From contig CALMSN010000120.1 in NCBI GenBank assembly GCA_937872325.1, positions 1 to 41,699 of the forward strand: DNA of 41,699 nt. The letters run 5' to 3'. Each line of letters opens with the position of its first letter. Positions within the stretch are counted from its first letter, which is position 1. This document shows, in pieces, positions 23,733 to 36,788 of this stretch. The notes under the pieces were generated by a model. That model was not told the DNA's origin. It searched no databases and saw only the letters and a program-made list of their open reading frames with translations. A program made the position numbers and the translations under genes. This DNA is from an uncultured Xanthobacter sp. (GTDB lineage: Bacteria > Pseudomonadota > Alphaproteobacteria > Rhizobiales > Xanthobacteraceae).

Positions 23733-24905
23733 ATGCTGCCGAACAGCCACCGCGGATTCGATTTCGACCTCGGCGAGACCGCCGACATGCTGCGTGAGAC
23801 CGTCAGCGCCTTCTCCGCGGCGGAGATCGCGCCGCGCGCGGACGCCATCGACAAGACCAACACCTTCCCCCGCGACCTGTGGCCCAAGCTCGGCGAGCTC
23901 GGCCTGCTGGGGATCACGGTGGAGGAGGAGTATGGCGGCAGCGGGCTCGGCTATCTCGAGCACGTGATCGCCATGGAGGAGATCTCCCGCGCCTCCGCCT
24001 CGGTGGGGCTCTCCTACGGCGCCCACTCCAACCTGTGCATCAACCAGATCCGCCGCAACGGCTCGGCCGAGCAGAAGAAGAAGTACCTGCCCAAGCTCAT
24101 CTCCGGCGAGCATGTGGGCGCGCTCGCCATGTCCGAGCCCGGCGCCGGCTCCGACGTCGTCTCCATGCGCACCCGGGCGGAGAAGAAGGGCGACCGCTAC
24201 GTCCTCAACGGCAACAAGATGTGGATCACCAACGGCCCGTGCGCCGAGACGCTGGTGGTCTACGCCAAGACCGACCCCGCCGCCGGCGCCCGCGGCATGA
24301 CAGCGTTCCTGATCGAGAAGGGCTTCAAGGGCTTCTCCACCGCCCAGAAGCTCGACAAGCTCGGCATGCGCGGCTCCGACACCGGCGAGCTGGTGTTCGA
24401 GGATTGCGAGGTGCCGGAGGAGAACGTGCTCGGCACCGTCGGCAAGGGCGTCAACGTGCTGATGAGCGGCCTCGACTATGAGCGCACCGTGCTGGCCGCC
24501 GGCCCGGTGGGCATCATGCAGGCCTGCATGGACGTGGTGCTGCCCTACATCCACGAGCGCAAGCAGTTCGGCCAGCCCATCGGCAGCTTCCAGCTCATGC
24601 AGGGCAAGATCGCCGACATGTACGTGGCGATGAACGCCACCCGCGCCTACGTCTACGCGGTGGCCAAGGCCTGCGACCGCGGCGCCACCACCCGCGAGGA
24701 CGCCGCCGGCGCCATCCTCTATGCGGCGGAGAAGGCCACCTGGATGGCGCTGGAGGCGATCCAGACCCTGGGCGGCAACGGCTACATCAACGACTATCCC
24801 ACCGGCCGCCTGCTGCGCGACGCCAAGCTCTACGAGATCGGCGCCGGCACCTCCGAGATCCGCCGCATGCTCATCGGCCGCGAGCTGTTCGACAAGACCG
24901 CCTGA
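23733..24905 (+). CDS. ivd: isovaleryl-CoA dehydrogenase
   Basis: 390 residues from the ATG at 23733, preceded by GGGAGGG. It belongs to the acyl-CoA dehydrogenase fold, with [13 protein letters not shown] binding FAD and [32 protein letters not shown] at the C-terminus. The catalytic base is E250 in [14 protein letters not shown]. In isovaleryl-CoA dehydrogenases the base lies at exactly this internal site, unlike most acyl-CoA dehydrogenases, which carry it near the C-terminus. It oxidises isovaleryl-CoA to 3-methylcrotonyl-CoA in leucine breakdown, passing electrons to ETF. The methylcrotonyl-CoA carboxylase genes that often follow are absent here. The palindrome at 23625-23649 is a candidate control site. 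Confidence 0.94.
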   Translation: MLPNSHRGFDFDLGETADMLRETVSAFSAAEIAPRADAIDKTNTFPRDLWPKLGELGLLGITVEEEYGGSGLGYLEHVIAMEEISRASASVGLSYGAHSNLCINQIRRNGSAEQKKKYLPKLISGEHVGALAMSEPGAGSDVVSMRTRAEKKGDRYVLNGNKMWITNGPCAETLVVYAKTDPAAGARGMTAFLIEKGFKGFSTAQKLDKLGMRGSDTGELVFEDCEVPEENVLGTVGKGVNVLMSGLDYERTVLAAGPVGIMQACMDVVLPYIHERKQFGQPIGSFQLMQGKIADMYVAMNATRAYVYAVAKACDRGATTREDAAGAILYAAEKATWMALEAIQTLGGNGYINDYPTGRLLRDAKLYEIGAGTSEIRRMLIGRELFDKTA

Positions 24906-25027
24906 GGCTTCCGCCGGTCACCCGCCCGGCGGGCGGCATCGGGACTTATCTGTTGCGCTGCGGTAGAAACGGCCAGGGTGGGCGCTGACGCCCGTCCTGG
25001 CGCAACCAGCGGGGCGGCACTGCGGGC

Positions 25028-25828
25028 ATGGATTCCTTCTTCACCCTCTCGAAGGTGCTGTGGTTCTTCGCCGCGCCGTCGAACCTCGTGCTGATCCTGG
25101 TGGCGCTGGCGCTACTCGCCCTGCCGTGGCGCCGGCTGTGCGGCGTCTTCCTCGCCCTGGCGCTGGCGCTGCTGGTGGGGCTCGGCCTCTCGCCGCTGCC
25201 GAACCTGTTGGCCGCGCCGCTGGAGAACCGCTTTCCGCCGTTCAAGGACGACGGCCGGCCGGTGGACGGCATCATCATGCTCGGCGGGGCGGAAGTTCCG
25301 GACATCTGGGCCCGGCGCGGCGCGCCCACCTTTAACGATGCGGCGGAGCGGGTGATTGCCTTCGCCGATCTTTCACGGCGCTATCCGCAGGCCCGGCTGG
25401 CCTTTGCCGGCGGCTCGGGCGCTTTGCTCGGCGGCGGCGACTTCATCGAGGCGCGGATGATGCGCGAGGTGGTGCCGATGCTCGGCATCGACAGCGCCCG
25501 CGTCAGCTACGAGGACAAGTCGCGCAACACGGCGGAGAACGCCGCCTTCGCCCGCGCGATGCTGCAACCGAAGCCGGGCGAGCGATGGCTGCTGGTCACC
25601 AGTGCCTGGCACATGCCGCGGGCGATCGGGGTCTTCCGCGCCGCCGGCTTTCCGGTGACGGCCTATCCGACCGACTTCCGCACCGCCGGGCCGGAGAGCC
25701 TCACCGATCCGTTCTCGCGGGTGGCTTCCGGGCTCAACCTGGCGGATGTCGCGGTGCGCGAATGGATCGGGCTGATCGCCTACCGCCTCACCGGCCGCAC
25801 CAGCGAGCTCATGCCCGGCCCGTCCTGA
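25028..25828 (+). CDS. YdcF/ElyC-family DUF218 membrane protein
   Basis: 266 residues. Two N-terminal membrane helices (about 5-30 and 35-60) are followed by the DUF218 domain. This has DGIIMLGGAEVP, a conserved RLAFAGGSGALLGGGDFIEA and EDKSRNTAENAAF, then LLVTSAWHMPRAIGVFRAAGF. E. coli ElyC and SanA of this superfamily affect envelope integrity and peptidoglycan or lipid-carrier metabolism, and no reaction is established. The start ATG lies 122 nt after ivd. It ends facing the DUF3253-like gene across a hairpin. Confidence 0.88.
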   Translation: MDSFFTLSKVLWFFAAPSNLVLILVALALLALPWRRLCGVFLALALALLVGLGLSPLPNLLAAPLENRFPPFKDDGRPVDGIIMLGGAEVPDIWARRGAPTFNDAAERVIAFADLSRRYPQARLAFAGGSGALLGGGDFIEARMMREVVPMLGIDSARVSYEDKSRNTAENAAFARAMLQPKPGERWLLVTSAWHMPRAIGVFRAAGFPVTAYPTDFRTAGPESLTDPFSRVASGLNLADVAVREWIGLIAYRLTGRTSELMPGPS

Positions 25829-25882
25829 GCCTACGGGCCTTGCGGCCAAAGCGGCCCCTGCCGAGCCTGCGCGGCGCTTGAG

Positions 25883-25908
25883 CCTTGAGCCGCCCGGATC
25901 GCTCAAGG
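25883..25908. terminator. bidirectional stem-loop between convergent genes
   Basis: CCTTGAGC and GCTCAAGG form an 8-bp stem with a 10-nt loop between the YdcF gene (+) and the DUF3253-like gene (-). It can form in transcripts from either side. Confidence 0.5.
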
Positions 25909-25937
25909 AGCGAGTGGGTGGCCGGCTCAGCCGTGCC

Positions 25938-26261
25938 TCAGCCGTCCTGCGGCAGGCCGAGGCGGTAGACGCCGCGGAAGTCGGCGGGATCCACCGGCTT
26001 GCCCTTGCGATAGATCATCAGCCGCCCGTCGAGCGCGAGGCGCACCGCGGCGCGGCGGACCACCGGCAGCGCCCGCTGCCATTCCGCAGGCGCCGGCAGC
26101 AGGGCCTGCGCCACGTCCATGGGGCTGATGGTGCGCTCCGGCCCGCAGGCGGCGGCCAGGGACAGGATCGCGGCATCGGCCGCCGCCTCGTCGGGCAGCG
26201 TGAGGAGATGCGCGGAGGACGACTCACGGCCGGAATCGGTGCTGCTGGTATCGGTCATCAT
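25938..26261 (-). CDS. DUF3253-like small protein
   Basis: 107 residues, or 106 if the second of two adjacent ATGs is used. The first 20 residues are Ser/Thr-rich and probably disordered. The rest has a compact helical, winged-helix-like pattern: AILSLAAACGPERTISPMDVAQAL, RRAAVRLALDGRLMIYRKGK and VDPADFRGVYRL. The last two segments match what I recall of DUF3253. The fold suggests nucleic-acid or protein binding, but no role is known. A ribosome binding site AGAAGGG precedes the start. It is the last gene of a minus-strand series, separated from ruvX by a 315-nt gap. Confidence 0.65.
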   Translation of the reverse strand: MMTDTSSTDSGRESSSAHLLTLPDEAAADAAILSLAAACGPERTISPMDVAQALLPAPAEWQRALPVVRRAAVRLALDGRLMIYRKGKPVDPADFRGVYRLGLPQDG

Positions 26262-26576
26262 GGCGCCCTTCTAAGGCCAAGCCCGCCATCCTCCAATGCC
26301 GGTCCCGCAGCGGGATTTCCGGCGCGCCGGCGCGGAACAGGGCGGGATCGTTGCATGACCGAATCGGTCCGCGGCCCGGGTTGCCGGATCGTTCCGGCGC
26401 GGTGGTGAAGACGCGGCTGGAAAAATCGCATCCGGCCCGGGCACACCAAAGGCCGCCGGAAACCGTGATGCCCTGAGCCGGCGCGCCCCATCGCTGCGAC
26501 GTTTCAATGTCCGGCGATATCCGGCACTGCGAAACAGGATGAGCGCCTCGGGCGAGAGGGATGGCCGCCGATGGCG
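26262..26576. other. 315-nt intergenic region between ruvX and the DUF3253-like gene
   Basis: No gene is seen. A 13-nt palindrome, GACCGA-A-TCGGTC, lies at 26357-26369, about 100 nt upstream of the DUF3253-like start, and could be an operator. A TCCCG-CAG-CGGGA hairpin lies at 26303-26315. Frames crossing the region on either strand are continuations or shadows. Confidence 0.4.
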
Positions 26577-27102
26577 TCACTCCATGGCGCCGGTTCCGGC
26601 ATCGCTCCCGCGCAGGACCCGGTTGAGGAAATCCAGCGCGCCCTGGAGGATGAAGATCGCGGCATGCTGGTCCACCACCGCCGCCCGCTTCGCCCGGCTG
26701 GCATCGGCGGCGATCAGCGCCCGTTCCACCGCGACGGTGGAGAGCCGCTCGTCCCAGAACGCCACCGGCAGGCCGGAAAAGCGGGCGGAGGTTGGGGGGG
26801 AAAGCCCGGCTCGCCTGGGCGCGCGGGCCTTCGCTGCCGCCCATGTTGGGGGGCAGCCCGAGCACGATGCCCCCCCCCCGCCGGTCCGCTGCCAGCGCCA
26901 TCAGGCGGGCGGCATCGGCGCCGAACTTGGTCCTGAGCACAGTCTCCACGCCGGTGGCGAGGCGACGGTCCGGATCGCAGGTGGCAACCCCGATGGTCTT
27001 GGTGCCGAGGTCGAGCCCCAGCAGCGCGCCGCGCGCCGGCAGCACGGGCGCGATCTCGGCCAGCAGGCCCACCGGCGGGGGAGGGGAGGGGGTGTCGGCC
27101 AT
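26577..27102 (-). pseudogene. ruvX: Holliday junction resolvase-like RuvX (YqgF), interrupted by a frameshift
   Basis: The protein is recognisable only by joining two frames. The first, from ATG 27102, gives LLGLDLGTKTIGVATCD (catalytic Asp) through [17 protein letters not shown] to SRAF. The second, one base out, gives [23 protein letters not shown] and [18 protein letters not shown], ending at 26577. The change falls between about 26784 and 26800: either an extra C at 26787 or a one-base change in the G7 run at 26794-26800. The total of 526 nt is one base over a codon multiple. RuvX/YqgF acts in 16S rRNA 5'-end maturation and is widely conserved, so a sequencing error at a homopolymer is quite possible. 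It starts 8 nt after cinA. Confidence 0.85.
26870..26879. repeat. C10 mononucleotide tract inside ruvX
   Basis: Ten consecutive C on the plus strand encode glycines in the ruvX N-terminal frame ([11 protein letters not shown]). Shorter runs follow in the same gene, G6 at about 26848-26853 and G7 at 26794-26800. Such tracts are prone to slippage and to sequencing indels. Confidence 0.9.
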
Positions 27103-27110
27103 GCGGCGCG

Positions 27111-27605
27111 TCAGTCCTTCGCCGCCGCGGCGAGCAGGTCGAGGGCGTCGAGCACCGCCCGGTGGCGGACCTCATCCCGGCCGAGGTCGCCGTAGCGCCG
27201 CTCCAGCGGCATCAACCAGCCGTCGCGACGGGCGCAGGCGAAATGGACCAGCCCCACCGGCTTTTCCGCCGAGCCGCCGCCCGGCCCGGCGACCCCTGTG
27301 ATGGCCACCGCGGCATCGACCCCGGCCGCGCGGCAGGCGCCCTCGGCCATGGCCCGGGCGGTCTCGGCGCTCACCGCGCCGCGGGCCGCGAGCAGCGCCT
27401 CGGGGACGCCGAGCAGCGCCGTCTTGGCGGCGTTGGAATAGGTGACGAAGCCGCGGTCCACCACGTCGGACGATCCCGGCACCGCGGTGAGGCTTCCGGC
27501 GACGAGGCCGCCGGTGCAGGATTCGGCTGTGGCGAGGGTCCAGCCACGGGCCCGGAAGGCGGCGAGCACCGCCTCGGCGCGGGCATAGGCATCGACGGCG
27601 ATCAT
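27111..27605 (-). CDS. CinA C-terminal-domain protein, nicotinamide-nucleotide amidase type
   Basis: 164 residues containing only the PncC/CinA C-terminal domain. [15 protein letters not shown] is the catalytic motif near the N-terminus. [25 protein letters not shown] is the other diagnostic segment. The family deamidates nicotinamide mononucleotide in NAD salvage. The ATG overlaps the ispDF stop by four bases (ATGA), showing translational coupling, and ruvX follows 8 nt after its stop. This ispDF-cinA order is common in rhizobia. Confidence 0.9.
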   Translation of the reverse strand: MIAVDAYARAEAVLAAFRARGWTLATAESCTGGLVAGSLTAVPGSSDVVDRGFVTYSNAAKTALLGVPEALLAARGAVSAETARAMAEGACRAAGVDAAVAITGVAGPGGGSAEKPVGLVHFACARRDGWLMPLERRYGDLGRDEVRHRAVLDALDLLAAAAKD

Positions 27606-28816
27606 CGCGCCGATGCCGGATCCGACGCGATGTCGTCGGCGAGGGGCAGGCGGATGGTGGCGCTGGCCAGGGCGGCGATGCCCTCGCGCCGGCCGGTGAA
27701 GCCGAGGCTCTCGGTGGTGGTGGCCTTCACGCTCACCCGGCCGAGGGGCACCCCGGCGATCTCGGCCACCCGGGCGCGAATGGCGTCGCGGTGCGGACCC
27801 ACCTTCGGGGCCTCGCAGATCAGGGTCAGGTCGAGATGGGCGATGAGCCCGTCCCGGGCCCGCACCTTGTCCGCCGCGTAAGCGAGGAAGAGATGGGAGG
27901 CGGCGCCCTTCCATTGCGGGTCCGAGGGCGGGAAGTGGGCACCGATGTCGCCGTCGCACAGGGCGCCGAGCAGGGCGTCGGTGAGGGCGTGCAGGCCGAC
28001 GTCGGCATCTGAGTGGCCGGCGAGGCCGAAGCCGTGCGGGATCGCGACCCCGCCCAGCATCACATGGTCGCCGGCGCCGAAGGCGTGGACGTCGAAGCCG
28101 GTGCCGGTGCGCACGTCCGGCCGCGATGCGAAGGCGTCGGCGCGCAAAGCGGAATCGGCCTTTTGCAGGTCATCGGCGGTGGTGATCTTCACGTTGTCCG
28201 CCTCGCCCGCGAAGGTGGTGACCGGATGGCCGGCCCATTCCATCACCGCCGCGTCGTCGGTGAGGGTGTCGATGCCGGCGGCGGCCGCAGCGGCATGGGC
28301 GGCGCTGAGGCTGTTGTAGCAGAAAGCCTGCGGGGTCTGAATGGCGCGCAGGGACGACCGGTCCAGGGTGGCGCCGACCGGGCCCGCCGCGTCTACCTGC
28401 TTCACCGTGTCGGTGACCGGGAGGGCTGGAACCGCAGCCACCTCGGCCACCGCCGCCGCCGCGGCGCGGGCGATCAGCGCATCGCTGGCGAAGGGGCGGG
28501 CGGCATCGTGCACCAGCACCGCGCGCGGCGGATCGGACCTGAGGGTGTCGAGCCCGGCCTTCACCGAGGCCTGGCGCGTGGCCCCGCCCGCGACGGGTGC
28601 CAGCATCTTGGGCAGGCCGCGGGCGGCGTCCGCGAATTGGCCCGAATCATCGGGATGTATGACCGCCAGCACGCCGTCCACCGCCGGGTGCGCCGTCAGC
28701 CGCCGGAGCGTGCGCCGCAGCACGCTCTCCCCGCCGATCTTCTGGTACTGCTTTGGAATGTCACCGCCGACGCGGGTTCCGCGGCCGGCGGCGACGACGA
28801 GGGCGATGAGGGTCAT
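27602..28816 (-). CDS. ispDF: bifunctional IspD/IspF isoprenoid biosynthesis enzyme
   Basis: 404 residues from the ATG at 28816. A TTG at 28849 would add 11 residues. The IspD half (1 to about 225) starts [22 protein letters not shown] and makes CDP-methylerythritol. The IspF half (from about 245) has TGFDVHAF, with the metal Asp and His, [19 protein letters not shown], and a C-terminal [20 protein letters not shown]. It cyclises the phosphorylated product to methylerythritol cyclodiphosphate. The fused form is characteristic of alpha- and epsilonproteobacteria. The gene is divergent from dusB-ntrB across a 238-nt gap. Confidence 0.95.
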   Translation of the reverse strand: MTLIALVVAAGRGTRVGGDIPKQYQKIGGESVLRRTLRRLTAHPAVDGVLAVIHPDDSGQFADAARGLPKMLAPVAGGATRQASVKAGLDTLRSDPPRAVLVHDAARPFASDALIARAAAAAVAEVAAVPALPVTDTVKQVDAAGPVGATLDRSSLRAIQTPQAFCYNSLSAAHAAAAAAGIDTLTDDAAVMEWAGHPVTTFAGEADNVKITTADDLQKADSALRADAFASRPDVRTGTGFDVHAFGAGDHVMLGGVAIPHGFGLAGHSDADVGLHALTDALLGALCDGDIGAHFPPSDPQWKGAASHLFLAYAADKVRARDGLIAHLDLTLICEAPKVGPHRDAIRARVAEIAGVPLGRVSVKATTTESLGFTGRREGIAALASATIRLPLADDIASDPASAR

Positions 28817-28971
28817 CGGAAGCTTTCGTGCGATTTGCGCCCCCTTCAAGCCCGGACCGCCGGCGCGCGCAAGAGGGGGCCGGGATGCCCCGCCGGAGCC
28901 CGCGGCGCGAGGCCGGCCAAGGGTCGGGCGGGTTCACAAGGGCGGCATCCGGGCAAGCCGGCTGGGGGAAA

Positions 28972-29001
28972 CGCAAGTTGCGTGCGCAGAATGCACTTGC
29001 G
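28972..29001. promoter_or_regulatory. bulged inverted repeat upstream of dusB-ntrBC
   Basis: CGCAAGTTGC pairs with GCACTTGCG (9 bp, one bulged T) around an 11-nt loop, 54-83 nt before the dusB GTG. A nested GTGC-N7-GCAC lies within it. It is in the control region shared with ispDF and may be an operator or leader hairpin. The -35-like TTGCGT at 28978 overlaps it. Confidence 0.4.
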
Positions 29002-29054
29002 AAAGCGCGGCATATGTCTGAGATATAGGCAGTCGTCCATTCGGCTTAAATTCT

Positions 29055-30085
<1,031 letters not shown>

Positions 30086-30089
<4 letters not shown>

Positions 30090-31213
30090 AGCCAGATCCC
30101 AAGCGCAAACCGGAAGACGAGCACGGCATGACGCGGGCCATCCTCGATGCCGTGCCGCACCCCGTCTTCACCGTCTCCGGCAGCGGCCACGTGGTGGATG
30201 CCAACGTCGCCGCGGAGGCCTTCTTCGAGGTCAGCGCGCCGCTGCTGAAGCGCCGCCCGGTCACCGAATTCGTGCCGTTCGGAACCCCGCTGCTGGGCCT
30301 CATCGAGCAGGTGAGGAAGCGCGGCGCGCCGGTGAACGAGTACCGGGTCGATCTCGGCACCCCGCGCAACGGCGGCGAGCGGATCGTCGACATCCATGTC
30401 GCCCCGGTGAACGAGCGGCCGGACCATGTGGTGGTGATGCTCCAGGAGCGCACCATCGCCGACAAGATGGACCGTCAGCTCACCCACCGCGGCGCTGCCC
30501 GCTCGGTGAGCGCGCTGGCATCCATGCTGGCGCACGAGATCAAGAACCCGCTCTCGGGTATCCGCGGCGCGGCCCAGCTCCTGGAGCAGTCCGCCGGCGA
30601 CGAGGATCGCGCCCTCACCCGCCTCATCTGCGAGGAGGCCGACCGGATCGTGAAGCTGGTGGACCGCATGGAGGTGTTCTCCGACGAGCGCCCGGTGGAG
30701 CGCGAGCCGGTGAATATCCACGCCGTGCTGGAGCATGTGCGCACGCTGGCCGCCTCGGGCTTCGCCCGCCACATCCGCATCGTGGAGGAGTACGACCCCT
30801 CCCTGCCGCCGGTGCTGGCCAACCGCGACCAGCTCATCCAGGTCTTCCTGAACCTGGTGAAGAATGCGGCGGAGGCCATCGAGCCCGACCAGGACGGCGA
30901 GATCCAGCTCACCACGGCCTTCCGCCCCGGGGTGCGGCTCACGGTGCCGGGAGCTTCCAGCCGGGTCAGCCTGCCGCTGGAATTCTGCGTGCGCGACAAC
31001 GGCAAGGGCGTCCCCGACGACCTCATGCCGCATCTGTTCGACCCCTTCGTCACCACCAAGCCGACCGGCTCTGGCCTCGGTCTTGCTTTGGTAGCGAAGA
31101 TCATCGGTGACCACGGCGGCATCGTCGAATGCGACAGCCAGCCCCGCCGCACCACCTTCCGCGTGCTCCTGCCGATGTATCGCGGCAAGACCCGCGCCCA
31201 AGAGGATAGCTGA
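30086..31213 (+). CDS. ntrB: nitrogen regulation sensor histidine kinase NtrB
   Basis: 375 residues, cytosolic with no membrane helix. A PAS domain (about 15-120) is followed by the H-box [20 protein letters not shown] with phosphorylated His150. The N-box [18 protein letters not shown], and [12 protein letters not shown] form the ATP-binding lid. NtrB phosphorylates NtrC when nitrogen is low and acts as its phosphatase when PII (GlnB) signals sufficiency. It overlaps dusB by four bases and ntrC begins 7 nt after its stop, so the three form one operon. Confidence 0.96.
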
Positions 31214-31220
31214 GGTGTCC

Positions 31221-32663
<1,443 letters not shown>

Positions 32664-33009
32664 TCCAGAGGTTCAGGTGAACCGAGGTTTCAGGTGACCT
32701 GCGGTCGCCGGCGGGGGCGGGATAGCGCCTGAAAGATGCCCGTGCCGCGCCCATGGCCGCCGTCGGCGCCGGGCGGAGGGAAGATCCCGGCCGGCCACGC
32801 GGACGCTTGGCGCCTCGGCGACCGCCGCGGCGAGGAGGCATCGCCCCGGCGAGGTCGTCACCCGGCTACCAACCTTGGGCTTTACCGGGGGAATGCGGCG
32901 GGCAGGGCCGATCTCTGTCACATTTTTGCACCAGTGTTGTTCCACTGCATCATCCATCCGGCGGAGGGCGAATCTCTGCGCGCCGGCAATCGGGGGATGA
33001 CGCAGCCAC
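32664..33009. other. 346-nt intergenic region between ntrC and ntrY
   Basis: No gene is seen. It begins with a tandem direct repeat (32668-32699). It then has GC-rich sequence, and an AT-richer patch at 32916-32950 that may hold the ntrYX promoter (TTGCAC at 32926, no clear -10). CAGTG-TTGTTC-CACTG at 32932-32947 is an inverted repeat that could be a regulator site. ntrYX therefore probably has its own promoter. Confidence 0.45.
32668..32699 (+). repeat. tandem 16-bp direct repeat right after ntrC
   Basis: GAGGTTCAGGTGAACC and GAGGTTTCAGGTGACC stand head to tail 5 nt after the ntrC stop. The first unit contains the inverted repeat GGTTC-AGGT-GAACC. The two units differ by one insertion and one deletion. 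It could be a protein-binding array or a 3'-end RNA structure. Confidence 0.6.
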
Positions 33010-35277
33010 ATGAGCGAGGTGCCCGGTTCATCCACGCCCGCGCCGGAAACCCCGGTACGGCGCAGCCTTTCGGCGCGGCTTTTCGCGCCGGTGGTCGTGG
33101 TCGCGGCGCTCGCTTCGGCACTCGCCACCTTCCTGATCCTGATGGGCCTCACCTCCATCGTCCCCAGCCCGCAGGTGGTGGTGGGCGTGCTGGTGGGCAG
33201 CGGGGTCTGCGTCCTCATCCTGCTGACGATCATCGCCCGCGAGGTCTGGCGCATCCTGCAGGCGCGCAGGCTCGGCCGGGCGGCGGCGCGGCTGCATGTG
33301 CGCATCGTCGGGCTGTTCGCCGGCGTCGCCGTGCTGCCGGCCATCGTGGTGGCGGTGGTGGCGAGCCTCACCCTCGACCGCAGCCTCGACCGCTGGTTCT
33401 CCACCCGCACCCAGGAGATCGTCGGCAGCGCCGCCTCCGTGGCGCAGACCTATGTGCGCGAGCATGCCCTCTCCATCCGCAGCGACGTGATGGCCATGGG
33501 CAACGACGTCTCGCGCATGAAGCAGCTCTATGAGAACGATCCGGAGCGCTTCCGCCAGATCTTCACCGCGCAGGCGGCGCTGCGAAACCTGCCCGGGGCG
33601 CAGCTCGTGCGCCGCGACCTCACCGTGGTGGAGCGCGCCAACCTGCGCACCGAGCGCGAATACCTGGTGCCCGCCAACATCGCCATCGGCGAGGCGAGCA
33701 CCGAGCAGCCCATCATCTACCTGCCCTCGGACGCCGACTTCGTCGCCGCGGTCATCCCGCTCCAGGGCTTCGACGACCTCTATCTCTACGCCGCCCGGCC
33801 CATCGACCCGCGGGTGATCGGCTACCTGAAGGTGACCCGCGACACCCTGGCCGACTATCGCGCTTTGGAGGAGCGGCGGTTCAACGTCCAGCTCGCCTTC
33901 GCGCTGATGTATGCGGTGATCACGCTGATCGTGCTTCTGACCGCGGTCTGGCTCGGCATCAACTTCTCCAAGTGGCTGGTGGCGCCGATCCGCCGGCTGA
34001 TGTGGGCGGCCGACCGGGTGGCCGCCGGCAATCTCGACGTCCAGGTGCCGGTGCACCGGGCCGAGGGCGACCTAGCCACCCTCGGCGAGACCTTCAACAA
34101 GATGACCGGCGAGCTGAAGACCCAGCGCAACGACATCGTGCGGGCGCGCGACCAGATCGATTCCCGCCGCCGCTTCACCGAGGCGGTGCTGTCGGGCGTC
34201 GGCGCGGGAGTGATCGGCATCGATCCGTGCGGCCGGGTATCGATCCTCAACCGCTCCGCGGAAAGGCTGCTGGGCCTGAGCGAGGCCGACGTGCTCGGCG
34301 AGGCGCTGGCCGAGGTGGTGCCGGAGACCGCGGCGCTGCTCGCCGAGGCGGAAGCCGCCGGCCAGCGCATCGTGCAGGGCAACATCACCATCCACCGCGA
34401 CGGCCGCGAGCGGATCTTCGCCGTCCGGGTCACCACCGAGCAGTCCTCCGACGAGGCGCACGGCCGGGTGGTGACGCTCGACGACATCACCGCCCTCATC
34501 ACCGCGCAGCGCACCTCGGCGTGGGCCGACGTCGCCCGCCGCATCGCCCACGAGATCAAGAATCCGCTGACGCCGATCCAGCTTTCCGCCGAGCGGCTCA
34601 AGCGCAAGTACGGGCGGCACATCACCCAGGATCGCGATGTGTTCGACCAGTGCACCGACACCATCATCCGCCAGGTCGGCGACATCGGCCGGATGGTGGA
34701 CGAGTTCTCCTCCTTCGCCCGCATGCCCAAGCCCGTGGTGGATGCCCAGGACCTCGCCGAGACCATCCGGCAGTCGGTGTTCCTCATGCGGGTGGGCCAT
34801 CCGGACATGGTGTTCGAGACCGAGCTGCCGGCCGCGCTGCCGGCGCGGTTCGACCGTCGCCTCATCTCGCAGGCCCTCACCAACATCCTCAAGAACGCCG
34901 CCGAGGCGGTGGAGGCGGTGCCGGAGGCCGAGCGCGGCCGCGGCCTGATCCGCATCAAGGCCGAGCGGGTGGACGACATGCTGGTGATGGACATCGTCGA
35001 CAACGGCGCCGGCCTGCCCAAGGAAAATCGCAGCCGGCTGCTGGAACCCTACGTGACGACGCGCGAGAAGGGCACCGGGCTCGGCCTCGCCATCGTCGGC
35101 AAGATCATGGAAGAACACGGCGGCGGCATCGAGCTGAACGACGCCCCGGCCGGTCGCGGCGCCTGGATCCGTCTGCGGATCCGCGCCGAGGGGCCGGCCG
35201 AGGGCGAGAGCCAGCCGGGCGCCGCCCAACAGGGTGCTCCCCCCCAGGACGCCCCGGTGACAATGGGGAGAAGCTGA
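33010..35277 (+). CDS. ntrY: membrane sensor histidine kinase NtrY
   Basis: 755 residues. Three N-terminal membrane helices (about 24-46, 54-77 and 98-121) are followed by a large periplasmic domain and a fourth helix near 295-325. Then come HAMP (WLVAPIRRLMWAADRVAAGNLDVQ), PAS (FTEAVLSGVGAGVIGID) and the kinase core. The H-box [21 protein letters not shown] has phosphorylated His514. NILKNAAEAVE, DNGAGLP and GTGLGLAIVGKI complete the ATP site. NtrY is the partner of NtrX and has been linked to nitrogen, redox and envelope control in alphaproteobacteria. The start ATG at 33010 is preceded by CAGCCAC with only a weak ribosome binding site. ntrX begins 3 nt after its stop. Confidence 0.95.
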   Translation: MSEVPGSSTPAPETPVRRSLSARLFAPVVVVAALASALATFLILMGLTSIVPSPQVVVGVLVGSGVCVLILLTIIAREVWRILQARRLGRAAARLHVRIVGLFAGVAVLPAIVVAVVASLTLDRSLDRWFSTRTQEIVGSAASVAQTYVREHALSIRSDVMAMGNDVSRMKQLYENDPERFRQIFTAQAALRNLPGAQLVRRDLTVVERANLRTEREYLVPANIAIGEASTEQPIIYLPSDADFVAAVIPLQGFDDLYLYAARPIDPRVIGYLKVTRDTLADYRALEERRFNVQLAFALMYAVITLIVLLTAVWLGINFSKWLVAPIRRLMWAADRVAAGNLDVQVPVHRAEGDLATLGETFNKMTGELKTQRNDIVRARDQIDSRRRFTEAVLSGVGAGVIGIDPCGRVSILNRSAERLLGLSEADVLGEALAEVVPETAALLAEAEAAGQRIVQGNITIHRDGRERIFAVRVTTEQSSDEAHGRVVTLDDITALITAQRTSAWADVARRIAHEIKNPLTPIQLSAERLKRKYGRHITQDRDVFDQCTDTIIRQVGDIGRMVDEFSSFARMPKPVVDAQDLAETIRQSVFLMRVGHPDMVFETELPAALPARFDRRLISQALTNILKNAAEAVEAVPEAERGRGLIRIKAERVDDMLVMDIVDNGAGLPKENRSRLLEPYVTTREKGTGLGLAIVGKIMEEHGGGIELNDAPAGRGAWIRLRIRAEGPAEGESQPGAAQQGAPPQDAPVTMGRS

Positions 35278-35280
35278 GCG

Positions 35281-36714
<1,434 letters not shown>

Positions 36715-36725
36715 CCGGCGCCTGA

Positions 36726-36750
36726 TGCCGGCGTATCGCACGCGCCGGCA
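36726..36750 (+). terminator. stem-loop after ntrX
   Basis: TGCCGGCG and CGCCGGCA form an 8-bp stem with a 9-nt loop, 11 nt after the ntrX stop and 39 nt before trkA. It lacks a T-run, so read-through into trkA is likely. Confidence 0.45.
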
Positions 36751-36788
36751 GAACGCGCCTAGGGCACGCGTCGGGGAGGGGGACGAGC

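Noticed and set aside
26870..26879. C10 tract as a classical phase-variation switch
   Set aside because: The tract itself is in frame with the RuvX motifs on both sides, and the frameshift lies 70-90 nt away. ruvX is not a surface gene of the kind usually phase-varied.
32916..32931. Sigma-54-like promoter TGTCAC-N5-TGCAC upstream of ntrY
   Set aside because: The GG of the -24 element is GT and the spacing to GC is one base short, which normally abolishes sigma-54 recognition.
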